Origin: JASJBU01 sp039714735 | GTDB lineage: Bacteria > Pseudomonadota > Gammaproteobacteria > Chromatiales > Chromatiaceae | DNA: 26,060 nucleotides | Reading direction: 5' to 3' | Assembly: GCA_039714735.1 (NCBI GenBank) | Contig: JBDLIT010000051.1 | Location: forward strand, 1 to 26,060 | In this document: piece after piece, positions 15,651 through 23,297 of the stretch | Position numbering within the stretch: position 1 is the stretch's first letter | How the letters are laid out: each line of letters begins with the position of its first letter | Made by a program: the position numbers and the translations under genes | Notes under the pieces: model-generated | The model's input: the letters and a program-made list of their open reading frames with translations, nothing else | Told to the model about the DNA's origin: nothing | Database searches by the model: none

Positions 15651-15663
15651 AGGCAATTGTGGG

Positions 15664-16413
15664 CTATTGCCCTGATTGCATTGTGAGAAACTGAGTCAAA
15701 AGATTTCTGACAGTCTCCATGCCAATGATTAAGTTCCGTTCAATATCGCTCATCTTGATTATCTGGTTGGTTTTGCCGGCCGCCCAGTTAGCCACCACAG
15801 CACAAGATGCATAACAGATGTCGAGTTCGCGGGCCAGGGAGGCCTCAGGCATACCGGTCATGCCGACAATATCACAACCATCGGTGGCCATACGTCGTAT
15901 CTCCATGGCGGTTTCAAGGCGTGGGCCTTGGGTGGCGCCATAGGCGCCAGCCTTGACTATCTGCCCGGCAATCTGTCCACCCGCATTGATCAATCTCTGA
16001 CGCAATCCGTCGCAATATGGATATGTGAAATCAATATGCGTCACCTGGGTCGACTCAGTATCAAAAAACGTATGCTCCCTGCCATAGGTATAATCGATGA
16101 TCTGGTCAGGAATGACAATCCGGCCAGGCGCCATCTCATCAGTTATCCCACCCACAGCGGCTACCCCGATAATCGTATCTATACCCACATGCTGCAGCGC
16201 CCAGAGATTCGCTCGATAATTCACCCGATGTGGTGGAATATTGTGTGCAGACCCATGACGTGGCAAAAAGACCACCTCATTGCCGGCGATTCTGCCATAC
16301 GTCAATGCAGCTGATGGTTCGCCAAAGGGAGTGTGTGCGACCTCCCGGCGAATAATTTCCAGATCGGGGATCTTATCCAGGCCTGTCCCGCCAATTATGG
16401 CCAGTCTTGTCAT
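15664..16413 (-). CDS. S-methyl-5'-thioinosine phosphorylase (MTAP/PNP family)
   Basis: This enzyme cleaves methylthioinosine with phosphate to hypoxanthine and methylthioribose-1-phosphate, part of methylthioadenosine salvage in pseudomonads and relatives. The 249-residue sequence has the phosphate loop GGTGL, LPRHGSAHNIPPHRVNYRAN, GPRLETAMEI (163-172) and VGMTGMPEA. The base-recognition position reads VVANWAAG, with Asn209 where adenosine-specific MTAPs have Asp, which favours a 6-oxopurine substrate. Context supports this: hpt, which would recapture the released hypoxanthine, and nagZ lie nearby, the same neighbourhood I recall in Pseudomonas. Classical 5'-methylthioadenosine phosphorylase is the alternative but less likely. 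Confidence 0.88.
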   Translation of the reverse strand: MTRLAIIGGTGLDKIPDLEIIRREVAHTPFGEPSAALTYGRIAGNEVVFLPRHGSAHNIPPHRVNYRANLWALQHVGIDTIIGVAAVGGITDEMAPGRIVIPDQIIDYTYGREHTFFDTESTQVTHIDFTYPYCDGLRQRLINAGGQIAGQIVKAGAYGATQGPRLETAMEIRRMATDGCDIVGMTGMPEASLARELDICYASCAVVANWAAGKTNQIIKMSDIERNLIIGMETVRNLLTQFLTMQSGQ

Positions 16414-16722
16414 CTATTTTCTGTGTCTCTGCAGTTGAATACCTGATTTTATCCTTGAATTCGGATATGTAAATGACTTCGCCACATACTACTTCCAATT
16501 CAACCTAGAATCTGCAGTTGGGCGGGGTAGAGGTCGCTCCCGGCTTCCTGCCTCCCGCAACACTACTCCGTCCATGGAGGGCGTGTGCGTTTGTGGGAGT
16601 ACAGGTCGAGATGCAGCGAAGATGCCCCACATGGATGTGGGAAATGCCGGTTCCGTCTGGAACATGAACCGGCCATGTGTCGCCAAAAAAGTACGATCTA
16701 CAGGGAATCACAGTACAAATAG
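16414..16722. repeat. Intergenic palindrome-rich region
   Basis: There is no gene here. It holds a near copy of the tolC-aroC repeat core (CCTAGAATCTGCAGTTG, 16504-16520), a second TCTGCAGTTG at 16429-16438, a short hairpin CCCACAT/ATGTGGG (16626-16641) and a longer one GCCGGTTC/GAACCGGC (16646-16653 with 16666-16673). The cluster of palindromes suggests REP-like or decayed mobile repeats, and some reading frames across it are chance. Confidence 0.5.
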
Positions 16723-16746
16723 AAAAGGGGCCGAAGCCCCCTTTTA
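16723..16746 (-). terminator. Rho-independent terminator of the hemerythrin gene
   Basis: On the minus strand AAAAGGGGGC, a TTCG tetraloop and GCCCCTTTT form a stem with one bulged G and end in a T-run. Because both flanks are A/T-rich, it could work in both directions. It lies 27 bases after the hemerythrin stop. Confidence 0.88.
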
Positions 16747-16772
16747 TTCAGACTACTTCGATAAAGTATCTG

Positions 16773-17219
16773 TTAACCGGTAGCAACCTGTGAAAAAACA
16801 CCCGATGACTCGAGTGTCGGGATCAGAATGGACTTTTCTCTCTCGATCCGCTCTTCGATCATATCGAAGATCTCAAACGTCTCCACCACAAAGTCTTTCG
16901 TGAAATCGAAATCGCAGTCCTTCAGCCATTTAGTGTAATAGTCATCATACTGCTTACGCATAGGTTTCTGGCCATTCAGAAATCCCCAAGCCATGGATTT
17001 GAGCTTCGGATCCTCATGAATCAGCAGACCCGGATAGATTTCCTGATCCTGAGATGTCATATGAATTTTCAGCTTGTCTGCAAGTTCGCAAAGTAACCTG
17101 TGAGTTGTCATGGCGTTGGGCCGGATTTTCAGCTGTTCTTCGGTCATCATGGCCCTCAGATCATTGATCATATCCTGCATTTCGCCATGACTACCCTTCA
17201 TAATATCAATGGTGCTCAC
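16773..17219 (-). CDS. Hemerythrin-like (HHE domain) protein
   Basis: A 148-residue all-helical protein resembling hemerythrins, which bind a non-haem di-iron centre and may sense or carry oxygen or buffer nitric oxide. GTG 17219 is the start because AGGAGG lies eight bases upstream. H11 (GSHGEMQ) and H53 (KIHMTSQDQEIYP) match helix 1 and 2 ligands, but the bridging carboxylate expected four residues after H53 is Gln57. The helix 4 position is Arg124 in ERIEREKSILIP; I recall relatives with the same ERIxREN pattern, so that part may be normal for the subfamily. Metal binding is therefore uncertain. It is monocistronic, with its own terminator and a 230-base upstream region. Confidence 0.8.
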   Translation of the reverse strand: MSTIDIMKGSHGEMQDMINDLRAMMTEEQLKIRPNAMTTHRLLCELADKLKIHMTSQDQEIYPGLLIHEDPKLKSMAWGFLNGQKPMRKQYDDYYTKWLKDCDFDFTKDFVVETFEIFDMIEERIEREKSILIPTLESSGVFSQVATG

Positions 17220-17272
17220 TACTGAATCCTCCTAAGGATCATACGTCCCAACAAAGTGTATGCTGAGTAAAA

Positions 17273-17287
17273 TTGCCGAATTGGCAA
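17273..17287 (-). promoter_or_regulatory. Candidate operator upstream of the hemerythrin gene
   Basis: TTGCC-N5-GGCAA inverted repeat (TTGCCGAATTGGCAA), centred about 60 bases upstream of the start codon. It could bind a dimeric regulator, but no matching regulator is named by the sequence and the motif could be chance. Confidence 0.3.
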
Positions 17288-17449
17288 AAAAAACGATATC
17301 CTGCTCTCGAGCCAGGTTAATCTTTGTTTATCAATAGTGGACCAATTTCGTAAAAATAACAATAGGTACTTAATTTTATTAGTATTTTTTAATACTGTGC
17401 CGGCAATTACCCCAAATAGCTTAGACTAAATACAGGGGCTTTCCCTCGC

Positions 17450-18001
17450 TCAATCTGTACTATTGACCGCAAATATCCCTGCGGCATTCCTTAAATACCC
17501 TTTGTAATCCATCCCAAAGCCAAACACATATCGGTCCTCCACTTCCAGACCAACAAAATTTGGGATGAATCCATTGCCTCTGGTATGCCGTTTTTCCACC
17601 AGGACCGCTGTATAGACAGCCTTGGCCCCCACCATCCTGCAGGAGTTGACTATTTCCGACAAAGTTACACCCTCATCCAGAATGTCATCAATGACAAGGA
17701 CCGTTTCATCCTCCAGGGAAACACTCGGTTTCCCGATCCACTTAAGGTCATTGCCGGAAATTTCACCCCGATAGCGGGATGCGTGGATATAGTCGTAGCG
17801 TAATGGGAATGTGAGGCGCGTCAACAGATGCCCCATGGGAATCAATGCCCCGTTGAGGACACAGAGTATGATTGGGTTTTCCGTGGAAAGTTTGCTGCTG
17901 ATCTCAGACGCCAGCCTATCCAGCGCCTGTTCGACATCACTCTGTGTGTAGAGTCGTTTCGCCTCAGCCAGAACTTCTTCAGCTTCTTGGGGAGTAATCA
18001 A
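17450..18001 (-). CDS. hpt: Hypoxanthine-guanine phosphoribosyltransferase
   Basis: The enzyme salvages hypoxanthine and guanine with PRPP to IMP and GMP. The 183-residue sequence has the PRPP signature VLVIDDILDEGVTL (102-115), the pyrophosphate loop region CVLNGALIPMGHLL and YDYIHASRYRG. ATG 18001 lies seven bases after the nagZ stop, so the two are one transcript. The MTIP gene further downstream would release hypoxanthine, a natural substrate for this enzyme, giving a small purine-salvage group. Length and motifs are normal. Confidence 0.93.
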   Translation of the reverse strand: MITPQEAEEVLAEAKRLYTQSDVEQALDRLASEISSKLSTENPIILCVLNGALIPMGHLLTRLTFPLRYDYIHASRYRGEISGNDLKWIGKPSVSLEDETVLVIDDILDEGVTLSEIVNSCRMVGAKAVYTAVLVEKRHTRGNGFIPNFVGLEVEDRYVFGFGMDYKGYLRNAAGIFAVNSTD

Positions 18002-18008
18002 TTGTCTC

Positions 18009-19058
18009 TCATTCCAGGTTTAGATCGAACGTCAGGTGTTGCTCAGATACAGCCAGCGCCTCTACCGCTTTCGCCCAACGCGGATCCAGATGTAGATTCT
18101 GCCGGCTGATCTGCCCCCGGCCGTGCATTCTCACCAGCCGCACATGCGCCGCCGGGTCGTTATAATCTTCGAGTGCGGCAAGGACATTGCCGGCCTCAAT
18201 GCGATTGTTACAGACCAGCACCATATCACATCCGGCATCCAGCGCCGCCCGGGCTCGTTCGGCGTAGCTCCCAGCGTTCTCCGCGGCGGCCATGCTGAGG
18301 TCATCACTGAAGATGACACCTTGAAAACCCAATCGTCCACGGAGTACCTGCTTGAGCCAGAATGTCGAAAAACCGGCAAGTTGCCGGTCCGCCTTCAGGT
18401 AGATCACATGCGCCGGCATAATCGCTTCTATACCGTAATGAATCATCCGTTCGAAGGGTCTCAGATCCTCCATTTGCAGGTCTTCGAAGCGGCGCAGGTC
18501 CACCGGCAATGCACGATGTGAATCCGCCTCCACACCGCCATGCCCGGGAAAGTGTTTTCCAACCGCCGCCATGCCGGCCGCATGCACGCCCTGCATCCAT
18601 GCATGCGCCAGTTTTGCGACCGTTTCCGGGTGGGATGCAAACGCTCTGTCACCGATCACCTGACTGATCCCCGACCCCAGGTCCAAGACCGGCGCAAAAC
18701 TGAAATCGACTCCACAGGAGAGCAGTTCCACCGCCATCAGCCAGCCACCCTGTTCCGCCAGCTGCACTCCCCTGTTTGAGCGTTTCGCATACTGTTCCCC
18801 GTACCACGCTGCGGGAGGCAACTGGGTAAACCCGTCTTTGAAACGCTGCACCCGTCCTCCCTCATGGTCCACCGAGATGAGTAGATGGGGGTTTCTGCAA
18901 GCATGTATCTCGCTGCAGAGGCGGTTCAGCTGATCGTGGTTTTCGTAATTGCGAGAAAACAGAATAACACCGCCGGCTGCCGGGTGTTTCAGCAACTCAC
19001 GCTCTTCCTGGGAGAGGGTTGTCCCCTCCAGATCGATCATAACCGGGCCAAGACTCAT
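18009..19058 (-). CDS. nagZ: Beta-N-acetylhexosaminidase, peptidoglycan recycling
   Basis: NagZ is a cytoplasmic glycoside hydrolase family 3 enzyme that removes GlcNAc from GlcNAc-anhydroMurNAc peptides during wall recycling, which also creates the signal for AmpC induction in some species. Motifs are VDHEGGRVQRFKDGFTQLP, VIGDRAF, KHFPGHGGVEADSHRALP with the catalytic His/Asp loop, and the nucleophile Asp in IFSDDLSM. I start at ATG 19058 (MSLGPVMIDLEG), the family norm, giving 349 residues. An in-frame extension to 19142 runs into the promoter region of the divergent FliL-like gene. It is the first gene of nagZ-hpt and lies close to a murein-peptide transport operon, which suits its role. 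Confidence 0.94.
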   Translation of the reverse strand: MSLGPVMIDLEGTTLSQEERELLKHPAAGGVILFSRNYENHDQLNRLCSEIHACRNPHLLISVDHEGGRVQRFKDGFTQLPPAAWYGEQYAKRSNRGVQLAEQGGWLMAVELLSCGVDFSFAPVLDLGSGISQVIGDRAFASHPETVAKLAHAWMQGVHAAGMAAVGKHFPGHGGVEADSHRALPVDLRRFEDLQMEDLRPFERMIHYGIEAIMPAHVIYLKADRQLAGFSTFWLKQVLRGRLGFQGVIFSDDLSMAAAENAGSYAERARAALDAGCDMVLVCNNRIEAGNVLAALEDYNDPAAHVRLVRMHGRGQISRQNLHLDPRWAKAVEALAVSEQHLTFDLNLE

Positions 19059-19196
19059 GCTTCTATTCTGACTTTTTCCATTCAATTTTCGCCCAAGTAT
19101 GCCGTAAACAGCAGTAACGGAAAACCACAGCCCTGCTCTCAACCAGAGATTTCCCTAACCAAATTTGATTTATCGAACTGTCAGGAAGCCTTTCCC

Positions 19197-19592
19197 ATGT
19201 ATCGGACCATTATTGCCAGCCTCATCCTATTACTCATTGCCACACCGGTTTTCGCTAATGATGATGAGGGCGGCTCTCCAACTATTAGCTACTACGAAAT
19301 CAAACCCTCCTTAGTAGCCAACCTGGCCAGTGGCGGCAAGTATATCCGCACCGACATCCAGGTCATGACGAATGATGAAACCTTTAAGGAGAGCCTAGAG
19401 CTGCATGGGCCGGCAATCCGCCATGCCTTGTTGTTGCTGCTCTCCGAGCAGGATGGCAGGACCCTCAAAACCCCGGAGGGCAAGGAGACGCTGAGAAAAG
19501 AGGCATTGTCTGCGGTTAGCCAAATCATGAAGGACCTGAGTGGCCAAGACAGTCTGAAGGAGCTTTTTTTCACGACCTTTTTTGTGCAGTGA
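19197..19592 (+). CDS. Secreted FliL-like protein
   Basis: A 131-residue protein starting at ATG 19197, with AGGAAG eight bases upstream, a signal peptide MYRTIIASLILLLIATPVFA and a C-terminal domain like FliL of the flagellar basal body (YYEIKPSLVANLASGGKYIRTDIQVM, then HGPAIRHALLLLLSEQD and LKELFFTTFFVQ). True FliL is anchored by an N-terminal membrane helix and sits in a flagellar operon; here the leader looks cleavable and no flagellar gene is nearby. It probably belongs to the stand-alone FliL-like family with unknown function. It is divergent from nagZ, and its end overlaps the permease gene by 23 bases tail to tail. Confidence 0.8.
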   Translation: MYRTIIASLILLLIATPVFANDDEGGSPTISYYEIKPSLVANLASGGKYIRTDIQVMTNDETFKESLELHGPAIRHALLLLLSEQDGRTLKTPEGKETLRKEALSAVSQIMKDLSGQDSLKELFFTTFFVQ

Positions 19593-20376
19593 GCCGGATG
19601 TCCAGCTTGTCACGCAGTTGATCCCCAAGCAGATTCAGCGAAAAGACGACCAGCAGAATCGCAAATCCCGGCGCCAGCACCATATGCGGCGCCATCAGCA
19701 TATAACTCGCTCCATCCCGGATCATACTACCCCAGGAGGCCGACGGAGGTTGTACCCCCAGGCCGAGAAATGAAAGTCCGGCCTCTGCGATTACGACCCC
19801 GGCCACACCGAAGGTCACTTCCACAATCAGTGGTGCGGCAATCAGCGGCAAAAGATGCCGGAGCAGAATGCTCCATTGACTGCTACCCAAGGCGATTGCC
19901 GCGCTGACATGATCACGCTGCTTAACGGAAAGGGTTTGCGCCCTTGCCAGTCTGGCATATCCCACCCAGCCGACCATCGACAGGGCGATAATCAGGTTAT
20001 CCAGGCCCGGCCCCATGACACCCGCCAAGGCAATCGCCAGCAGAATACCGGGGAAGGCGAGAAAGACCTCGATCAGCCTGACCAACACCAGATCGACCCA
20101 GCCACCCTGATAACCGGCGATCAGCCCCAGAAATGTGCCCGACACTGAGGTAATGGCAACCACCCCGAACGCCACCAGAAAAGAGGTCTGGGCGCCGGCG
20201 ATGAGCCGCTCCAGTATCGGACGCCCCAGATCATCAAAGCCCAACAGACCATGCATGCCGGGAGCGGCAAGAATTCTTTGCAGGTCGATCAGGTTCGCCC
20301 CTGAGGTAAACCAGCTACCGAACATGGCAGACAGCCCCCAGAGCAACAGAATCGTGATGGGCATCCAGCGGCTCAT
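19570..20376 (-). CDS. Peptide ABC transporter permease (DppC/OppC-like)
   Basis: A 268-residue inner-membrane permease with about six segments. The cytoplasmic EAA loop that contacts the ATPase is seen as ALGSSQWSILLRHLLPLIAAPL, preceded by RLARAQTLSVKQRDHV. The end AEAGLSFLGLGVQPPSASWGSMIRDG is a strong DppC/OppC hallmark. Its ATG shares one base with the stop of the DppB-like gene (TGATG), so the two are translationally coupled. The stop overlaps the FliL-like gene by 23 bases on the other strand. No ATPase genes (DppD/F type) follow, so the importer must borrow them from elsewhere. Confidence 0.93.
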   Translation of the reverse strand: MSRWMPITILLLWGLSAMFGSWFTSGANLIDLQRILAAPGMHGLLGFDDLGRPILERLIAGAQTSFLVAFGVVAITSVSGTFLGLIAGYQGGWVDLVLVRLIEVFLAFPGILLAIALAGVMGPGLDNLIIALSMVGWVGYARLARAQTLSVKQRDHVSAAIALGSSQWSILLRHLLPLIAAPLIVEVTFGVAGVVIAEAGLSFLGLGVQPPSASWGSMIRDGASYMLMAPHMVLAPGFAILLVVFSLNLLGDQLRDKLDIRLTAQKRS

Positions 20377-21302
20377 CAGCCCCGCTCCACACGGATTCGT
20401 GGGTCAAGCAGACCGTAGGCCAGGTCGGTGGCGGTGTTCACCAGCACATAGATCAGGCTGACAAACAACACACAGCCCTGCACCACTGGATAGTCCCGTT
20501 TCTGAATCGCCTCGATCATCAGGGAACCCACGCCGGGCCAATCGAAGACGATCTCGGTGACTACCGCGCCACCCAACAGAGCGCCGAGCTGCAGACCAAT
20601 CAAGGTCACCACCGGCAGCCAGGCGTTGCGCATCGCGTGCTGCCAGACAACGTGCAGTTCATCCAGCCCCTTGGCCCTTGCGGTGCGTACATAATCCTCC
20701 CCCAGCACTTCCAGCAGACTGCTTCTGATCATGCGCGCCAGGATCGCGGCAAATGCCGTTCCCAGCGTGATGGCGGGCAGAATGATGCTTCCGGGAGCCT
20801 GCCTGCCACTGACCGGGGTCCAGCCCAGCCACAGAGAGAAGATCAGGATCAGCACCGGTCCAAGCCAGAAATTGGGGATCGAGACCCCCAGCAGGGAGAA
20901 ACTCATCGCACCCCAGTCCCAGGCCTCACCGCGCCTGACCGCAGCGAGCAGACCCAGGGGGATGGCAATCAACAGCGCACAACCCAAGGCGGCCAGCGCC
21001 AACTGCAGAGTCGCGGGGATCCGCTCTGCCAGCAGCTGGCTGACCGGCTGTCTGCTGTGGATGGAACTGCCCAGATCCAGCCTGGCCAGTCCGCTGAAGT
21101 AATCCACCAGCTGCCGGCCCAGGTTCTGGTCCAGTCCGAGTGCGGCGCGCAGCGCCTCACGGTCCGCCGGTCTGGCCGACTCACCCAACATCACATCCAC
21201 CGGATCTCCCGGCGCCAGATGGATCAACAGGAAAACCAAAATGGCAACTCCGAGAATCACCAGCAGGGCGCTGAGCAACCGCGAGAAGATGAAATCGATC
21301 AT
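20376..21302 (-). CDS. Peptide ABC transporter permease (DppB/OppB-like)
   Basis: A 308-residue permease beginning with MIDFIFSRLLSALLVILGVAILVFLLIHLAPGDPVDVML, the classic DppB/OppB N-terminus. It has the EAA loop RTARAKGLDELHVVWQHAMRNAWLPVV and the ending KRDYPVVQGCVLFVSLIYVLVNTATDLAYGLLDPRIRVERG. It pairs with the DppC-like permease to form the channel. Its ATG overlaps the stop of the YkuD gene by four bases (ATGA). The family brings di-, tri- and oligopeptides or, in a few cases, nickel or murein peptides into the cell; context favours peptides. Confidence 0.93.
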   Translation of the reverse strand: MIDFIFSRLLSALLVILGVAILVFLLIHLAPGDPVDVMLGESARPADREALRAALGLDQNLGRQLVDYFSGLARLDLGSSIHSRQPVSQLLAERIPATLQLALAALGCALLIAIPLGLLAAVRRGEAWDWGAMSFSLLGVSIPNFWLGPVLILIFSLWLGWTPVSGRQAPGSIILPAITLGTAFAAILARMIRSSLLEVLGEDYVRTARAKGLDELHVVWQHAMRNAWLPVVTLIGLQLGALLGGAVVTEIVFDWPGVGSLMIEAIQKRDYPVVQGCVLFVSLIYVLVNTATDLAYGLLDPRIRVERG

Positions 21303-21769
21303 TTAATCTCCACCAGCATCCCCTGCTCGACCTGATCAAAGAGTTCAATCAGATCCCGGTTACGCATGCGGATACATCCATGGGACAGAGGCACACCCAT
21401 CAGTGCTGTGTCCGGACAGCCATGGATGTAGATGAAGCGGCGCAGGGTATCCACCTTCCCGCCCCGGTTGAAACCAGACTCAATACCCGTCAGCCAGAGA
21501 ATCCGGGTCAATATCCAGTCCCGTTCGGGATATTGCTTAGCCAGCTCGGGAGTATAGATCTCACCACTGGACCTTCGTCCAATAAATATTGCATTTTCAG
21601 GGCATTGTGATCCTATTCTAATACGTATTCTATGCATTCCCCGGGGAGTGCATTCACTGCCATGCTGTTCACCGGCTCCGTTCAGGGCGGTGGAGACGGG
21701 AAACCTGAGCAGTTCCCTGCCCCCCTGATGCAGGCTCAAAAGCTGTTTCGAGAGATTAATCAGCAGCAT
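21299..21769 (-). CDS. YkuD-domain L,D-transpeptidase/carboxypeptidase-like protein
   Basis: A 156-residue protein consisting of almost only a YkuD domain, with the active-site motif IHG...SHGCIRM holding the nucleophile cysteine. There is no signal peptide or membrane anchor, so it should stay in the cytoplasm. This is unlike periplasmic cross-linking Ldts but like the cytoplasmic YkuD L,D-carboxypeptidase described in Acinetobacter (ElsL), which trims tetrapeptides in wall recycling. It overlaps the binding-protein gene by 14 bases upstream and the permease gene by 4 downstream. I infer an L,D-carboxypeptidase for imported murein peptides; a transpeptidase or a secreted enzyme using an unseen route remain possible. 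Confidence 0.82.
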   Translation of the reverse strand: MLLINLSKQLLSLHQGGRELLRFPVSTALNGAGEQHGSECTPRGMHRIRIRIGSQCPENAIFIGRRSSGEIYTPELAKQYPERDWILTRILWLTGIESGFNRGGKVDTLRRFIYIHGCPDTALMGVPLSHGCIRMRNRDLIELFDQVEQGMLVEIK

Positions 21770-23297
21770 GTGTCAGCTCCCTGGAAAAGGATTCCGATGC
21801 CATGAATTCCACTTGTTCAAGCCCATCATAATTCCCATCCGGCATGAGCTGATAACCTTTGATCTCCTGCCTGCTGACGGCCAGTTGATCCTCATACCAG
21901 AGCGGGATATAGGGTAGATCCTCGTGTAAATGTTGCTGGATCTGGCGATAGGTTGCCGCCATTTCCGGCAGGAATTGTTGCCGATCAGCCCGCTCCAGCA
22001 ACCGATCAACCTCCGGACTGGAATAACGCCCCCGGTTGGCGCCTGCCGGGGGTACTGAGTCCGAGGCGAAGATATACCGAAAGCTGTCAGGGGTGCGCAG
22101 GCCGACCCAGGTCAGGCTGTAGAGTTGGAAGCGGCCCGCCTTGATATCGCCAAAGAACGTGCCCCAATCATAGCTGCGCAGATCGAGATCGATGCCCACT
22201 GCCCGCAACTGACTCTGAATGATGGTGGCAAGTCTGATGCGAAACGGATCGCTGGAGGTCTTGTAGACCAGTTTCAAAGGGGTCTCCCGGCTGTATCCTG
22301 CCTCTGCCAACAATGCCTTGGCCCGTTCAGGAGAGAATGGGATAGACTCCAACTCAGCTGTGCCTGCCCAGTGTTCCGGCGGGAATAACGCCTCGGCAAT
22401 CCGTGCGCTTTGGTTCATCACCTGTTGAATGATGGCCTCCCGGTCGATTGCATGAGCAATCGCCCTGCGCAACAACGGATTGCCGGTCGCCATGTCATCC
22501 AGATTAAATCCAATATATGAGAAATTACTCCCACCCAATTGTTTTATATTAACTTCCTTCCTTGATCTTAGATATCCAATCAACTCAGGCGAGAGGTCAT
22601 TCTGGAGCAGGTGAATCTCTCCCCGTAGCAGCTTCAGAACCCTGACCGTGGGATTCTTTACCTCGACCAATTCGAACAGTTGGTGATCACGCCGTCTCTC
22701 TAACAACAATCTTCCAGGCTCAGGCCGGCCGACTACGTTGAAGCTACCGCTGCCAACCGGCTGACTTCCGAACGGGTGTTTCCCGGCAATGAGTTTAGCC
22801 GGCAGGATCTCCAGTATCAGATAGGCCGGGAACAGCGGATCGGCGCGTCTGAGGTGAAAATCGACTTGTTCCTCATTGACCTTTTCGACCCGTTCAATCA
22901 ACTCCAGGGCAGAACGATGTGGTGATGCATTTGCTGGGTCGAGAACATATCGATAGGTCGCGACCACGTCCGCTGCGGTCACCGGCAGGCCGTTGCTGAA
23001 ACTTAAATCCGCCTGCTGCAACTGAAACCGGTAGTGGATCGGGGTGATGCGCTGCCAATCGGCAATCCCGGGAACCGGCATGCTCTGCGTGTCGAACTCC
23101 ACCAGGCGCTGATAGAGCAAACGGTTGATGCGCGCGGATGTGGCGTCGGTTGCGAAGCGGGGATCGAGATTCAGCGGAGCGGTGGCGAGCCCCATGCGAA
23201 TTGCCTGGTTATCGGGCGCTGCTCCACAGGCGGACAGAAATAACAGCACCAGGAGGATTAGCAGTGGATGTCGATAGAGCGCCCGGCTACCAATCAC
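21756..23297 (-). CDS. Oligopeptide-binding lipoprotein (SBP family 5)
   Basis: The solute-binding protein of the peptide importer. I start at GTG 23297, which gives an RALYRHPLLILLVLLFLSAC lipoprotein signal peptide (Cys24) and a 513-residue protein. The in-frame sequence further upstream lies inside the CYTH gene and lacks features of a signal peptide. The family signature region is QQADLSFSNGLPVTAADVVATYRYVLDP, and later blocks such as FNLDDMATGNPLLRRAIAHAIDREAI, YDWGTFFGDIKAGRF and PYIPLWYEDQLAV fit the Opp/Dpp/MppA group. The residue after the lipid cysteine is Gly, so it could be outer-membrane or inner-membrane anchored. The gene overlaps the CYTH stop by 11 bases and the YkuD gene by 14. 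Confidence 0.9.
   Translation of the reverse strand: MIGSRALYRHPLLILLVLLFLSACGAAPDNQAIRMGLATAPLNLDPRFATDATSARINRLLYQRLVEFDTQSMPVPGIADWQRITPIHYRFQLQQADLSFSNGLPVTAADVVATYRYVLDPANASPHRSALELIERVEKVNEEQVDFHLRRADPLFPAYLILEILPAKLIAGKHPFGSQPVGSGSFNVVGRPEPGRLLLERRRDHQLFELVEVKNPTVRVLKLLRGEIHLLQNDLSPELIGYLRSRKEVNIKQLGGSNFSYIGFNLDDMATGNPLLRRAIAHAIDREAIIQQVMNQSARIAEALFPPEHWAGTAELESIPFSPERAKALLAEAGYSRETPLKLVYKTSSDPFRIRLATIIQSQLRAVGIDLDLRSYDWGTFFGDIKAGRFQLYSLTWVGLRTPDSFRYIFASDSVPPAGANRGRYSSPEVDRLLERADRQQFLPEMAATYRQIQQHLHEDLPYIPLWYEDQLAVSRQEIKGYQLMPDGNYDGLEQVEFMASESFSRELTHAAD

Noticed and set aside
16489..16783. Short frames on both strands in the palindrome-rich gap
   Set aside because: They span hairpins and a terminator, lack ribosome sites, and show no family features.
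17300..17345. TTGAT-rich stretch as an FNR box upstream of the hemerythrin gene
   Set aside because: Only one half-site is good; the partner half matches poorly, so it is not above chance in AT-rich DNA.
19059..19142. N-terminal extension of NagZ up to 19142
   Set aside because: Family members begin at MxLGPxMxDLxG; the extra residues fall in the divergent promoter region.
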